Positions 50,527 through 59,591 of a stretch of 64,000 nucleotides of DNA are shown piece after piece; the stretch's first letter is position 1, and each line of letters opens with the position of its first letter. The notes beneath the pieces are model-generated. The model saw nothing but the letters and a program-made list of their open reading frames with translations, ran no database searches and had not been told where the DNA came from. The DNA comes from SELP01 sp035969385 (GTDB taxonomy: Bacteria > Pseudomonadota > Alphaproteobacteria > Rhodobacterales > Rhodobacteraceae): the NCBI RefSeq assembly GCF_035969385.1, contig NZ_JAYKKJ010000007.1, positions 130,530-194,529 on the forward strand, in the 5' to 3' direction. A program made the position numbers and the translations under genes.

Positions 50527-51018
50527 ATGTCCCCAGAACCCTATCTGTCCGCGCCGACCGCAATCCAGATCCATGCTGCCGCCGCCTTTGTCGCGCTTGT
50601 CCTTGGTCCCTGGGTCATCTACCGCCCACGCAGGGACCGGCTGCACAAAACGACGGGATATGTCTGGATCGCCGGAATGGCGGTTGCGGCCATGAGTTCT
50701 TTTGCGATCCATTCATTTCCCTTGATCGGCCCATTTAGCCCGATTCACCTGCTTGCCTGCCTGGCGCTGTGGTCGATCTACCGGGGGATCGCTGCCGCCG
50801 TGCAAGGTGACATCCGCACACACCGAGAGGTCTTTCGCAGCCTCTACTGGTACGGTCTTGTCATTGCCGGGCTGGTCAATTTCCTGCCGGGCCGAACCAC
50901 CAACCGCACCTTTTTTGGCGAAGATGACCACCTTGGGTGGGTCGTGATCGGCCTGGGCGGGACGCTGCTGGTTGCAGATTTCCTGCGTCGGCGCGGCCGG
51001 ACGACCCGCATTGCCTGA
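50527..51018 (+). CDS. DUF2306-type membrane protein
   Basis: A 163-residue protein with about four membrane helices (near 18-35, 48-70, 75-95 and 130-155) and conserved His residues within or next to them (IQIHAAAAFVAL, RLHKTTGYVWI, THREVFRSLYW). This is typical of DUF2306 proteins. Function is unknown. I chose the ATG at 50527, preceded by AGAGG. It is divergent from the LytTR regulator, whose product may control it. Confidence 0.82.
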   Translation: MSPEPYLSAPTAIQIHAAAAFVALVLGPWVIYRPRRDRLHKTTGYVWIAGMAVAAMSSFAIHSFPLIGPFSPIHLLACLALWSIYRGIAAAVQGDIRTHREVFRSLYWYGLVIAGLVNFLPGRTTNRTFFGEDDHLGWVVIGLGGTLLVADFLRRRGRTTRIA

Positions 51019-51086
51019 CCCGCAAATTTGCTCTTGTGGCGGGGCCGGGCTTCGGCTAGAGAGCCGCCACCATGCCAATGGCAAGT

Positions 51087-51173
51087 GCGGTCGTGGCGGA
51101 ATTGGTAGACGCGCAGCGTTGAGGTCGCTGTTCCTTAACCGGAGTGGAAGTTCGAGTCTTCTCGACCGCACCA
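51087..51173 (+). tRNA. tRNA-Leu, anticodon GAG
   Basis: The acceptor stem GCGGTCG (51087-51093) pairs with CGACCGC (51163-51169), then A and an encoded CCA (51171-51173). The anticodon arm CAGCG-TTGAGGT-CGCTG gives anticodon GAG. A long variable arm and the T-loop TTCGAGT fit a class II tRNA-Leu of 87 bases. Confidence 0.97.
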
Positions 51174-51202
51174 ACCCTTCCCAAGCGGAAGGAGATTGAA
51201 AG

Positions 51203-51221
51203 GGCACCCAGAGCGGGTGCC
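51203..51221 (+). terminator. Terminator after tRNA-Leu
   Basis: GGCACCC (51203-51209) pairs with GGGTGCC (51215-51221) around AGAGC, followed by TTTCGC, 30 bases after the tRNA. Confidence 0.75.
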
Positions 51222-51501
51222 TTTCGCATTTTCAGGCTGTGGCGGCTGCGATTTGACCGATTCTGGGCGGCCTACGGATGTTTGGGCTAACATCCCCAGC
51301 CGGTTGCGGGACATTTTCCCGTTTTCGCCCCTCTCAAAGTCGAATCGTCGCAAATCCGACCGAATACGCCGCAAATGCAGCCATTTTTTTGGAAATTAGG
51401 CCTGATAGCGGCAAGACGGTTGCATCACAAAACAGGGTTTGTTTTGCTGGTGGCCGACAAAAGCGCAGCGCAAAAGCTGCCGCAAGACAGGGAGAGTCGG
51501 T
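51222..51501 (+). other. Non-coding region upstream of the polyamine-type ABC operon
   Basis: This ~280-bp stretch lies between the tRNA terminator and the ABC ATPase gene. It is less GC-rich than its surroundings in its second half (CCATTTTTTTGGAAATTAGG near 51380). I see no gene in it. It probably holds the promoter of the ABC operon, but I could not pick convincing -35/-10 boxes. Confidence 0.4.
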
Positions 51502-52602
51502 TTGACGACATCTGGAACGGACGCCGCGTTCGTTGAATTTGAACGCGTGCAGAAGAGCTACGACGGCGAAACACTCGTTGTAAAAGACCTCAACCTTTCG
51601 ATGCCCAAAGGCGAGTTTCTGACGATGCTTGGGCCGTCAGGGTCGGGCAAGACCACCTGCCTGATGATGCTGGCCGGGTTCGAGACGGCAACGCACGGGG
51701 CGATCCGGTTGGATGGTGTATCGATCAACGACATTCCGCCGCACAAGCGCGGGATCGGCATGGTGTTCCAGAACTACGCCCTGTTCCCGCACATGACGAT
51801 TGCCGAAAACCTGTCCTTCCCGCTCGAAGTTCGCAAGATGGGCAAGTCGGAGCGGGAAGAGAAGGTCAAGCGCGCGCTGGACATGGTGCAGATGGGTGCC
51901 TTTGGCGGCCGTCGTCCGGCCCAGCTTTCGGGTGGTCAGCAGCAGCGTGTCGCCCTTGCCCGCGCATTGGTGTTCGAACCGGAACTGGTTTTGATGGACG
52001 AACCGCTGGGTGCGCTGGACAAACAGCTGCGCGAACACATGCAGTTCGAGATTACCCGCCTTGCCCATGAACTGGGGATCACCACGGTCTACGTGACGCA
52101 CGACCAGACCGAGGCGCTGACCATGTCGGACCGCGTTGCGGTGTTCAACGATGGCGTCATTCAGCAGCTGGCCCCGCCGGATCAGCTCTATGAAAGCCCG
52201 GACAACAGCTTCGTTGCCCAGTTCATTGGCGAAAACAACACGCTATCGGGCGTCGTGAAATCGATCAGCGGTGACCGCTGTGTCGTCGAGTTGGACGGCG
52301 GCGGCGAAATTGATGCCAAGCCTGTCAACGTCAGCAAGGTGGGCGAACGTACCACCCTGTCGATCCGCCCCGAACGGGTCGAGATCGACAAGAAGCGTCT
52401 GCACAAGGACGCCCATACGCTTCAGGCCGAGGTTCTGGAGTTCATCTACATGGGCGATATTTTCCGGACCCGCCTGCGGGTTGCCGGTTCGGAAGACTTC
52501 ATCATCAAGACACGCAACGCGCCCGATCAGGTGCGTCTGCAGCCGGGCACCCAGATCGAAATCGGCTGGCTTCCGGAAGATTGCCGCGCGCTGGACGCCT
52601 GA
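51502..52602 (+). CDS. ABC transporter ATPase, polyamine (PotA) type
   Basis: A 366-residue ATPase: Walker A GPSGSGKTT (about residues 45-53), Q-loop MVFQNYALFPHM, signature LSGGQQQRVALARAL, Walker B LVLMDEPLGALD and switch histidine VTHDQTEAL. A C-terminal OB-like (TOBE) domain follows (about 270-360). It energises the import of the substrate bound by the next gene's product. I infer a TTG start at 51502 with AGGGAGAG upstream, because no ATG is placed before the conserved FVEFERVQKSYDGE. Confidence 0.93.
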   Translation: MTTSGTDAAFVEFERVQKSYDGETLVVKDLNLSMPKGEFLTMLGPSGSGKTTCLMMLAGFETATHGAIRLDGVSINDIPPHKRGIGMVFQNYALFPHMTIAENLSFPLEVRKMGKSEREEKVKRALDMVQMGAFGGRRPAQLSGGQQQRVALARALVFEPELVLMDEPLGALDKQLREHMQFEITRLAHELGITTVYVTHDQTEALTMSDRVAVFNDGVIQQLAPPDQLYESPDNSFVAQFIGENNTLSGVVKSISGDRCVVELDGGGEIDAKPVNVSKVGERTTLSIRPERVEIDKKRLHKDAHTLQAEVLEFIYMGDIFRTRLRVAGSEDFIIKTRNAPDQVRLQPGTQIEIGWLPEDCRALDA

Positions 52603-52696
52603 TCGGCGTTTCGCACGTGCGAACGGAGTGGCCGACCCCCGCCCGGAGGGCGGTCACCTGAAACGATGAAACCGGGTTATAACACGGGAGAATAGT

Positions 52697-53809
<1,113 letters not shown>

Positions 53810-53821
53810 GGGCAACACTTC

Positions 53822-53848
53822 GGAAGGGGCCGCGCGTCGGCCCCTTCC
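53822..53848 (+). other. Intercistronic hairpin after the binding-protein gene
   Basis: GGAAGGGGCCG (53822-53832) pairs perfectly with CGGCCCCTTCC (53838-53848) over 11 bp with a 5-base loop, and ACCCCTTTATT follows. In ABC operons such hairpins commonly stabilise or partly terminate the message, so that the binding protein is made in excess of the permeases. Confidence 0.7.
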
Positions 53849-53914
53849 ACCCCTTTATTCGTTTGGACATTTTCAAAGATCCGATCGGCAAAAACAAAGA
53901 CCAACGGGGACGCG

Positions 53915-55582
53915 ATGACAGATACGACCAATTCAGGCCCGATGCTGGCAGCGGACGGACGGCCGCTGAAGCAAAGCCTTGCCCGCGCGCTGCGGCGTCA
54001 AAAGATCCGCGCCCTGATGCTGATCGCGCCGCTTTTGCTGTTCATCATGCTCACCTTCATCGTTCCGATCGGCAAGATGCTGCTCCGGTCGGTTCAAGAC
54101 CACATCGTCGGCAATACGCTGCCGGGGACGGTCGAGGCGTTGGAGGATTGGGATGGCCAATCCGCCGAGTCCTTGGATGATGCGGTGTTCCAGAACCTCT
54201 TTATCGACCTGTTCAAAGCAGCCGAGGCCAAGGAGCACACCAAGCTCGGCACCCGCCTAAACTATGAACAAACCGGCATTTCGTCGCTGTTCCGCACAAC
54301 TGGCCGGAACCTGGACGACATCGGCGAACCCTTCCAGGATTGGCTGGAAGATACGGATGCGCGGTTCAAGGAAGGCGCGTTCTGGTTCGAACTGATGTCT
54401 GGAACCGGTGGCGAAGCCGTTCTTGAGGAACGCCGCGACCTTTGGGCCGCGCTGGTTGGCGAGGGCATGGCCGGGGATATCGGGTTTAGCCTGTCGGGCG
54501 ATGTGGCAGAACTGCTGCCCTGGACCGCGAAGGCCTATTCCGACTGGGCGATCTATACCGCCATCGCCGACGAAGACGTGGTTGCTGAAGAAGACCCGTG
54601 GGAGGCCGTCTATGGCGCGCTTGCCATCGACATGCGCAATCCGGAAACGCTTGCCGCGATTGCGAATTATTCCGGGCCCGGTGCGGATGCACTTCAGGCC
54701 GCTGTCGCCAATATCGACGCGATGCCCACCACTACGTTCCGCGAGGCCTTTGCGGCAGAGGACGAGGATTGGCTGAGCGTCGACAATTGGCGGACCATTT
54801 CGGTCTATAGCCCGAACTATACCATGGGTTATTTCCTCAACTCGATCGACATGGAACTGGGTTTTGACGGGGTTCAGGCCCGGCCAGAGAACCAGCAGAT
54901 CTATATGAAGCTGTTCGTTCGGACGCTGAAGATGTCCGTTATCATCACGCTCAGCTGTATCTTGTTGGGTTATCCGGTGGCGTGGATCCTTGCCAACTTG
55001 CCTGCGCGCAGCGCCAACATCCTGATGATCCTTGTCCTCCTGCCATTCTGGACCTCGCTTCTGGTGCGGACCTCGGCCTGGAAGGTGCTGCTGCAGCAAC
55101 AGGGGGTGATCAACGACCTGCTGGTCTGGCTGGGCTTCGTGGATGACGCGAACCGTCTGATCCTGATGAACAACTCGACGGGCACGATCATCGCGATGAC
55201 GCATATCCTGCTTCCGTTCATGATCCTGCCGCTCTACTCGGTGATGAAAACCATCCCGCCCAGCTATCTGCGCGCCGCCAAATCGCTTGGCGCGACCAAC
55301 TGGACGGCCTTCTGGCGGGTTTATTTCCCGCAGTCGGTGCCGGGCATCGGGGCCGGGTCGATCCTCGTGTTCATCCTCGCCATCGGCTACTACATCACGC
55401 CCGAAATCGTCGGCGGGACCGACGGTGTCTTCATCTCGAACCGGATTGCCTATCACATTTCCAGCTCGCTCAACTGGGGCCTTGCGGCCGCGCTGGGCAC
55501 AATCCTGCTGGCGGTGGTTCTGATCCTCTACTGGCTCTACGACAAGATCGTGGGCATCGATAACGTGAAACTGGGGGGCTGA
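53915..55582 (+). CDS. ABC permease (PotB type) with a large extracytoplasmic insertion
   Basis: A 555-residue permease, about twice the usual PotB length. Helix 1 is at about residues 36-58. Then comes a ~285-residue hydrophilic acidic stretch (about 60-345) with no membrane segment, and then the standard five-helix permease core (from about 348) with the ATPase-contact EAA-like loop LRAAKSLGATNWTAFWRVYFP. By topology the insertion lies outside the inner membrane, where it could contact the binding protein. The ATG has AACGGGGACGCG upstream. Confidence 0.9.
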   Translation: MTDTTNSGPMLAADGRPLKQSLARALRRQKIRALMLIAPLLLFIMLTFIVPIGKMLLRSVQDHIVGNTLPGTVEALEDWDGQSAESLDDAVFQNLFIDLFKAAEAKEHTKLGTRLNYEQTGISSLFRTTGRNLDDIGEPFQDWLEDTDARFKEGAFWFELMSGTGGEAVLEERRDLWAALVGEGMAGDIGFSLSGDVAELLPWTAKAYSDWAIYTAIADEDVVAEEDPWEAVYGALAIDMRNPETLAAIANYSGPGADALQAAVANIDAMPTTTFREAFAAEDEDWLSVDNWRTISVYSPNYTMGYFLNSIDMELGFDGVQARPENQQIYMKLFVRTLKMSVIITLSCILLGYPVAWILANLPARSANILMILVLLPFWTSLLVRTSAWKVLLQQQGVINDLLVWLGFVDDANRLILMNNSTGTIIAMTHILLPFMILPLYSVMKTIPPSYLRAAKSLGATNWTAFWRVYFPQSVPGIGAGSILVFILAIGYYITPEIVGGTDGVFISNRIAYHISSSLNWGLAAALGTILLAVVLILYWLYDKIVGIDNVKLGG

Positions 55583-55585
55583 GGC

Positions 55586-56971
55586 ATGTCTGACCTGATC
55601 GTTCAAAACCGTCGGCCGCAACTGGCCAGTTTCACAGGCCCCCTTTCGGCAGTCTTTGGTGCAATGTTCGGCTTTGTCGTCGGCAATGTCTTTGGCAACC
55701 CATGGACCGGGGCGCTGGCCGGTGCGGTGTTTGGCGCGGCCTTGGCGGCTGTGTTGCACATGGCCCCGCTGTCGCGTCGCAATGGCCGGCTGGGCACCAT
55801 CGCGGCCTGCCTGATCGCCGGTCTTGTGATCGGTGGGACGGGCGGGGCTGTTGGGGGCGCAATCATCGGCGCCATTCTCAGCTGGTTCGTCTATTGGCTC
55901 GATAGCGGCGACTACCGCGCCGGCAGCCCGATCTATGCGACCTCGCTTCAGGTGCTGTGGGACAATACCTTTCTGCTGATCTGCGGGTTGATCTTCTTCT
56001 TCCTGATCGCGCCGCTGGTTCCGGTCATGTGGCTGAGCTTTAACGCGCAGGACTTCTTTACCTTCACGCCCGAGATGCTGAATTTCGACCCGGCTGGCTA
56101 TTCGCTGAAGCACTATCGCAGCTTCTTTGGCACCGAAGGCAACCCGATGCTGGGCCTGATCCTTGGGTTCGGGGCTGGGGTCGCGCTGGCGGTAGTGTTG
56201 CGTGTCCTTTCCGGCCCGCGCGAGGTGCTGGGATGGGTCGCGCCGATCCTGAGCCTGACGGTGATCGGACTTGTCGTGGGCAAGCTGTGGGGTGTCGGCG
56301 GGGCCGAATGGATGACGCCGCTGAAGAACTCGCTGATCATCGCACCGATCGCGACATTCCTGTCGGTGTCCTTCGGAACGCTGGCCGCCATCGGCCTGTC
56401 GCAAAGCCACGTTCCCGGCCGCCGCGCGATCATGGCGATCCTGATCTCGCCGATGATCGTGCCGCTGATCATTTCGGCCACAGGCATGTTCTTCTTCTAC
56501 GCGCCGCTGGGCAACTGGCTTGAGGCGACGCTGGGGCTGAACCAGTCGTTTGTCGGCTTCGTCAAGGTGATCCTGGCCCACGCCGCGCTTGGCATTCCCT
56601 TCGTGATCATCACCGTGACGGCGACGCTTGTCGGATTTGATCGGTCGCTGACCCGTGCGGCGGCGAACATGGGGGCCGATCCGGTGACGACCTTCTTCCG
56701 GGTGCAAATGCCGCTGATCCTTCCCGGTGTGATTTCGGGCGGGCTGTTCGCCTTCATCACCTCGTTCGACGAAGTGGTCGTGGTGCTGTTCGTCGGCTCT
56801 GCCCAGCAGCAGACCCTGCCGTGGCAGATGTTCACCGGCCTGCGCGAACAGATCAGCCCGACAATCCTTGCCGCGGCAACGATCCTCGTGACGATCTCGA
56901 TCCTGCTGTTGGCGATGGTGGAACTGCTGCGCCGCCGGTCGGAACGGCTGCGGGGCATGTCGCCCAGCTGA
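55586..56971 (+). CDS. ABC permease (PotC type) with Gly-rich N-terminal membrane extension
   Basis: A 461-residue permease; typical PotC is ~265. The first ~110 residues contain Gly-rich hydrophobic segments (GAMFGFVVGNVFGNPWTGAL, LIAGLVIGGTGGAVGGAIIG). Helix 1 of the core follows at about 130-150, an additional hydrophobic stretch (~190-240) is inserted, and the conserved core has the loop LTRAAANMGADPVTTFFRVQ. The C-terminus is short and basic. It starts 3 bases after the previous stop. Together with the first permease it forms the membrane pore. Confidence 0.9.
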   Translation: MSDLIVQNRRPQLASFTGPLSAVFGAMFGFVVGNVFGNPWTGALAGAVFGAALAAVLHMAPLSRRNGRLGTIAACLIAGLVIGGTGGAVGGAIIGAILSWFVYWLDSGDYRAGSPIYATSLQVLWDNTFLLICGLIFFFLIAPLVPVMWLSFNAQDFFTFTPEMLNFDPAGYSLKHYRSFFGTEGNPMLGLILGFGAGVALAVVLRVLSGPREVLGWVAPILSLTVIGLVVGKLWGVGGAEWMTPLKNSLIIAPIATFLSVSFGTLAAIGLSQSHVPGRRAIMAILISPMIVPLIISATGMFFFYAPLGNWLEATLGLNQSFVGFVKVILAHAALGIPFVIITVTATLVGFDRSLTRAAANMGADPVTTFFRVQMPLILPGVISGGLFAFITSFDEVVVVLFVGSAQQQTLPWQMFTGLREQISPTILAAATILVTISILLLAMVELLRRRSERLRGMSPS

Positions 56972-56996
56972 TCCCGTCAGGGGCAAGACAATGATC

Positions 56997-57023
56997 AGGC
57001 CCGCCTAACCGGCGGGCCTTTTT
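56997..57023. terminator. Terminator of the ABC operon, probably bidirectional
   Basis: AGGCCCGCC (56997-57005) pairs with GGCGGGCCT (57011-57019) around TAACC, followed by TTTTTC. It sits between the last permease gene and the convergent AEC transporter gene. Confidence 0.92.
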
Positions 57024-57952
57024 CATGGCAGGATCGACAGCCAGAAGGTGCCGGTCAGGATCGTCCCTGCCGTCCCGACAAGCACCGCCGATGCCGCGAC
57101 CCGCTTGGCCCGGTCATACATGTTGGCAAAGAGATAGGCGTTGACCCCCGGTGCCATGGCCGCAGTGATTACTGCCGAGCGAACGGAACCGGTGTCCAGC
57201 CCGAACAGGTGCACCAATGCCCACGTCACCGCCGGGTGCAGCAGAAGCGAGACAGCGACGATGAACAGGATCGTCCGCATGTCCCCTTCGGGCCGGTAGC
57301 GGAACAGGATACCGCCCAGTCCGAACAGCGCGACAGGCAGGCCCGCCCGGACCACCAGGTCCACCGCTTCGGTGAAGACATGGGGCAGGGGGATGCCGCC
57401 AAGGTTCACGGCAAACCCCAGTGCGATCCCGATCACCAGCGCATTGCGGAACATCGCCCGCAGCACCTTGCCGGGCAGCGCCGACAGGCGGCCGCCGCGG
57501 TTGCGGATGATCTCCATCGCGGTGATCCCGACAAAGTAGCAAAACGGCGAGTGGATCGCGATGATGGCAAAGTTCGATTGCAGTGCGTCCGCCCCATAGG
57601 CCAGTTCGGTGATCGGCAGGCCCAGAAGGACAGAGTTGGAAAACAGCCCGACAAAGCCGATTGCCACCGCGTCCTCCCAGTCGCGCCCGAACAGGTAGCG
57701 CGCGCCCAGAAGGCCTGCGGCAAAACCCGACAGCGCACCGGCATAGAAGGCCCCCAATAGTGCAATGTCGAAGTTCTGCCCAAGGTCGAGGGTCGAAATG
57801 GCGCGGAACAAGAGGGCGGGGATCGCGAAGCCTTGGGCAAATTTCATCAGGCTGTCGATGGCCTGATCGGAAATATAGCCCCTCCAGACCGCAAGATAGC
57901 CAAAGCCGATCACGATGAAAACGGGAAGGATGACGTCAATCAGGGCGGCCAT
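57023..57952 (-). CDS. AEC (auxin efflux carrier) family transporter
   Basis: A 309-residue membrane protein with about ten helices arranged as two five-helix repeats (VILPVFIVIGFGYLAVWRGY start; GLFSNSVLLGLPI mid-protein; APGVNAYLFANMY near the end). AEC carriers export or import organic anions such as malate or amino-acid derivatives; the substrate is unknown. I chose the ATG at 57952. The start is 32 bases from the stop of the upstream MBL gene on the same strand. Confidence 0.9.
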   Translation of the reverse strand: MAALIDVILPVFIVIGFGYLAVWRGYISDQAIDSLMKFAQGFAIPALLFRAISTLDLGQNFDIALLGAFYAGALSGFAAGLLGARYLFGRDWEDAVAIGFVGLFSNSVLLGLPITELAYGADALQSNFAIIAIHSPFCYFVGITAMEIIRNRGGRLSALPGKVLRAMFRNALVIGIALGFAVNLGGIPLPHVFTEAVDLVVRAGLPVALFGLGGILFRYRPEGDMRTILFIVAVSLLLHPAVTWALVHLFGLDTGSVRSAVITAAMAPGVNAYLFANMYDRAKRVAASAVLVGTAGTILTGTFWLSILP

Positions 57953-57984
57953 GATGGGCTCTCCTTGGCCCTTGGCGCTGACGG

Positions 57985-58782
57985 TCAATCAGCGTCGAAG
58001 GTGATTTCCATGCCATCGAAGGCCGGTTCGATATGGGCGGGCGTTTCGGCCCTGACGGTCTCGTAGTCCAGATCGACATGCATGTTTGTCAGGATGCCCC
58101 GTTCCGGCGCGGCGCGGGCGATCCACTCCAGCGTCTGGTCAAGGTGGGAATGGGTCGGGTGCGGCTGGCGGCGCAGCGCATCGACGATCCAGATCTGCGC
58201 GTCGGTGACCGCTTCCCAGGCCGCGTCGGTCATCTGGGCCACGTCGGGCAGATAGGCCAGCCGCCCAATCCGGAACCCCAGCGCGTCGATCGACCCGTGA
58301 TTGACCCGGAACGGTGACAGGGTGATCGGCCCGCCCGCGCCAGTGATCGTCACCGGGCCGTCAAGGCTGTTGAGTTCAAGGATCGGCGGATAGGGCGACC
58401 CCTTGGGCTGAACGAAGGCATAGCCGAACCGCGACAGAAGCGCGTCCGAGGTATCGCCGTCGGCCCAGACCTGAAGCCGTTCCTTCATGTTGAAAACGAC
58501 CATCCGCAGGTCGTCGATTCCATGCACGTGGTCGGCGTGGGAATGGGTATAGACCACCCCGTCGAGATGGCCGACCCCGGCCGCCAAAAGCTGCTGGCGT
58601 AGGTCGGGGGCGGTGTCGATCAGGACGCGGGTGATGCCCTCTGGCCCCTGTCGGGTGACAAGGGCGGAACAGCGGCTGCGGGCGTTCTTGGGGTTTGTCG
58701 GGTCGCAGTCGCCCCAGATGCCGCCCAGCCGGGGCACACCGCCAGACGACCCGCAGCCCAGAATGCGAAAGGTCAGCGTCAT
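57985..58782 (-). CDS. MBL-fold phosphodiesterase-like hydrolase (PhnP type)
   Basis: A 265-residue metallo-beta-lactamase-fold protein. LGCGSSGGVPRLGG opens it, THSHADHVHGIDDL is the metal motif, and LDQTLEWIARAAPERGILTN and MHVDLDYE are late conserved segments. The family includes cyclic phosphate diesterases such as PhnP. In this neighbourhood (tatD, holB, tmk) it is probably a general housekeeping hydrolase. Its ATG overlaps the tatD stop by 4 bases. Confidence 0.9.
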   Translation of the reverse strand: MTLTFRILGCGSSGGVPRLGGIWGDCDPTNPKNARSRCSALVTRQGPEGITRVLIDTAPDLRQQLLAAGVGHLDGVVYTHSHADHVHGIDDLRMVVFNMKERLQVWADGDTSDALLSRFGYAFVQPKGSPYPPILELNSLDGPVTITGAGGPITLSPFRVNHGSIDALGFRIGRLAYLPDVAQMTDAAWEAVTDAQIWIVDALRRQPHPTHSHLDQTLEWIARAAPERGILTNMHVDLDYETVRAETPAHIEPAFDGMEITFDAD

Positions 58783-59582
58783 GCGGCGGCCTGCCATTCG
58801 GCGGCCTTCCAGAACAACCGGTCGAAATTGGCCTGTGTTTGGGTGGCGAAATCTTCGTAGGACATATGGAACACATCCGCCCCGATCCGCGCGGTCAGCG
58901 CCGAATAGGCGGGTTCATTGCGCCGACCCCGGTGCGGCGGCGGCGCAAGGTAGGGGCTGTCGGTTTCGACCAGAATCCGGTCCACCGGGGCGGCGGCGAA
59001 GATGTCGCGCAACTCCTGACTGCGGGGGAAGGCGGCGATGCCGGACATCGACAGGTAGAACCCAAGGTCGATGGCCGCGCGGGCCAGATCGGCCGAGGAG
59101 GAGAAGCAATGCATCACGCAGGAATAGGGTTGCCGATGGAACCCTTCGCGAAGGATCTGGGCCATGTCGTCGTCGGCGGCGCGGGCGTGGATGATCAGCG
59201 GCAGGCCGGTGGCTTGGGCAGCTTCGATATGGACCCGCAGGCTGTCTTTCTGAACCTCGGCGCTGTCGGCGGTGTAGTGGTAATCCAGCCCGCTTTCACC
59301 GATGCCCACGAATTTCGGGTGCCGGGCCAGCGCAACCAGCTCTTCCAGCGTCGCCATGGGCTCTTCGGCGGCGCTCATCGGGTGGGTTCCACCGGCCCAG
59401 AAGACCGGGTCATGGGCCTCGGCAATGGCCCGCACCTGCGGCGCGTTGCGCAGCCGGGTGCAGATGGTGACCATGCGGGTCACACCGGCGTCCTTTGCCC
59501 GCGCGATGATCTCGGGCAGTTCGCCGTTGAAATCGGGGAAATCAAGGTGACAGTGGCTGTCGGTAATCTCGGGGGTGTTCAT
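58779..59582 (-). CDS. TatD-family metal-dependent DNase/hydrolase
   Basis: A 267-residue TIM-barrel nuclease. DSHCHLDFPDF gives the first metal histidines, GIGESGLDYHY the bridging glutamate, then LIIHARAADDD, CVMHCFSSS and LVETDSPYLAPPPHRGR with the last Asp. The ycfH-type member next to holB and tmk is a classic arrangement. It ends in a 4-base overlap with the MBL gene, and starts 9 bases after the holB stop. Confidence 0.95.
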   Translation of the reverse strand: MNTPEITDSHCHLDFPDFNGELPEIIARAKDAGVTRMVTICTRLRNAPQVRAIAEAHDPVFWAGGTHPMSAAEEPMATLEELVALARHPKFVGIGESGLDYHYTADSAEVQKDSLRVHIEAAQATGLPLIIHARAADDDMAQILREGFHRQPYSCVMHCFSSSADLARAAIDLGFYLSMSGIAAFPRSQELRDIFAAAPVDRILVETDSPYLAPPPHRGRRNEPAYSALTARIGADVFHMSYEDFATQTQANFDRLFWKAAEWQAAA

Positions 59583-59591
59583 GCGCCTGCC

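Noticed and set aside
51135..51374. Small minus-strand frame near tRNA-Leu containing CGREDSNFHSG
   Set aside because: This is the well-known spurious translation of the complement of a class II tRNA gene.
54257..56986. A 909-codon open frame on the minus strand
   Set aside because: It lies antisense to both ABC permease genes, has an Arg/His/Gln-rich composition with no domain signature, and is a typical GC-rich antisense shadow.
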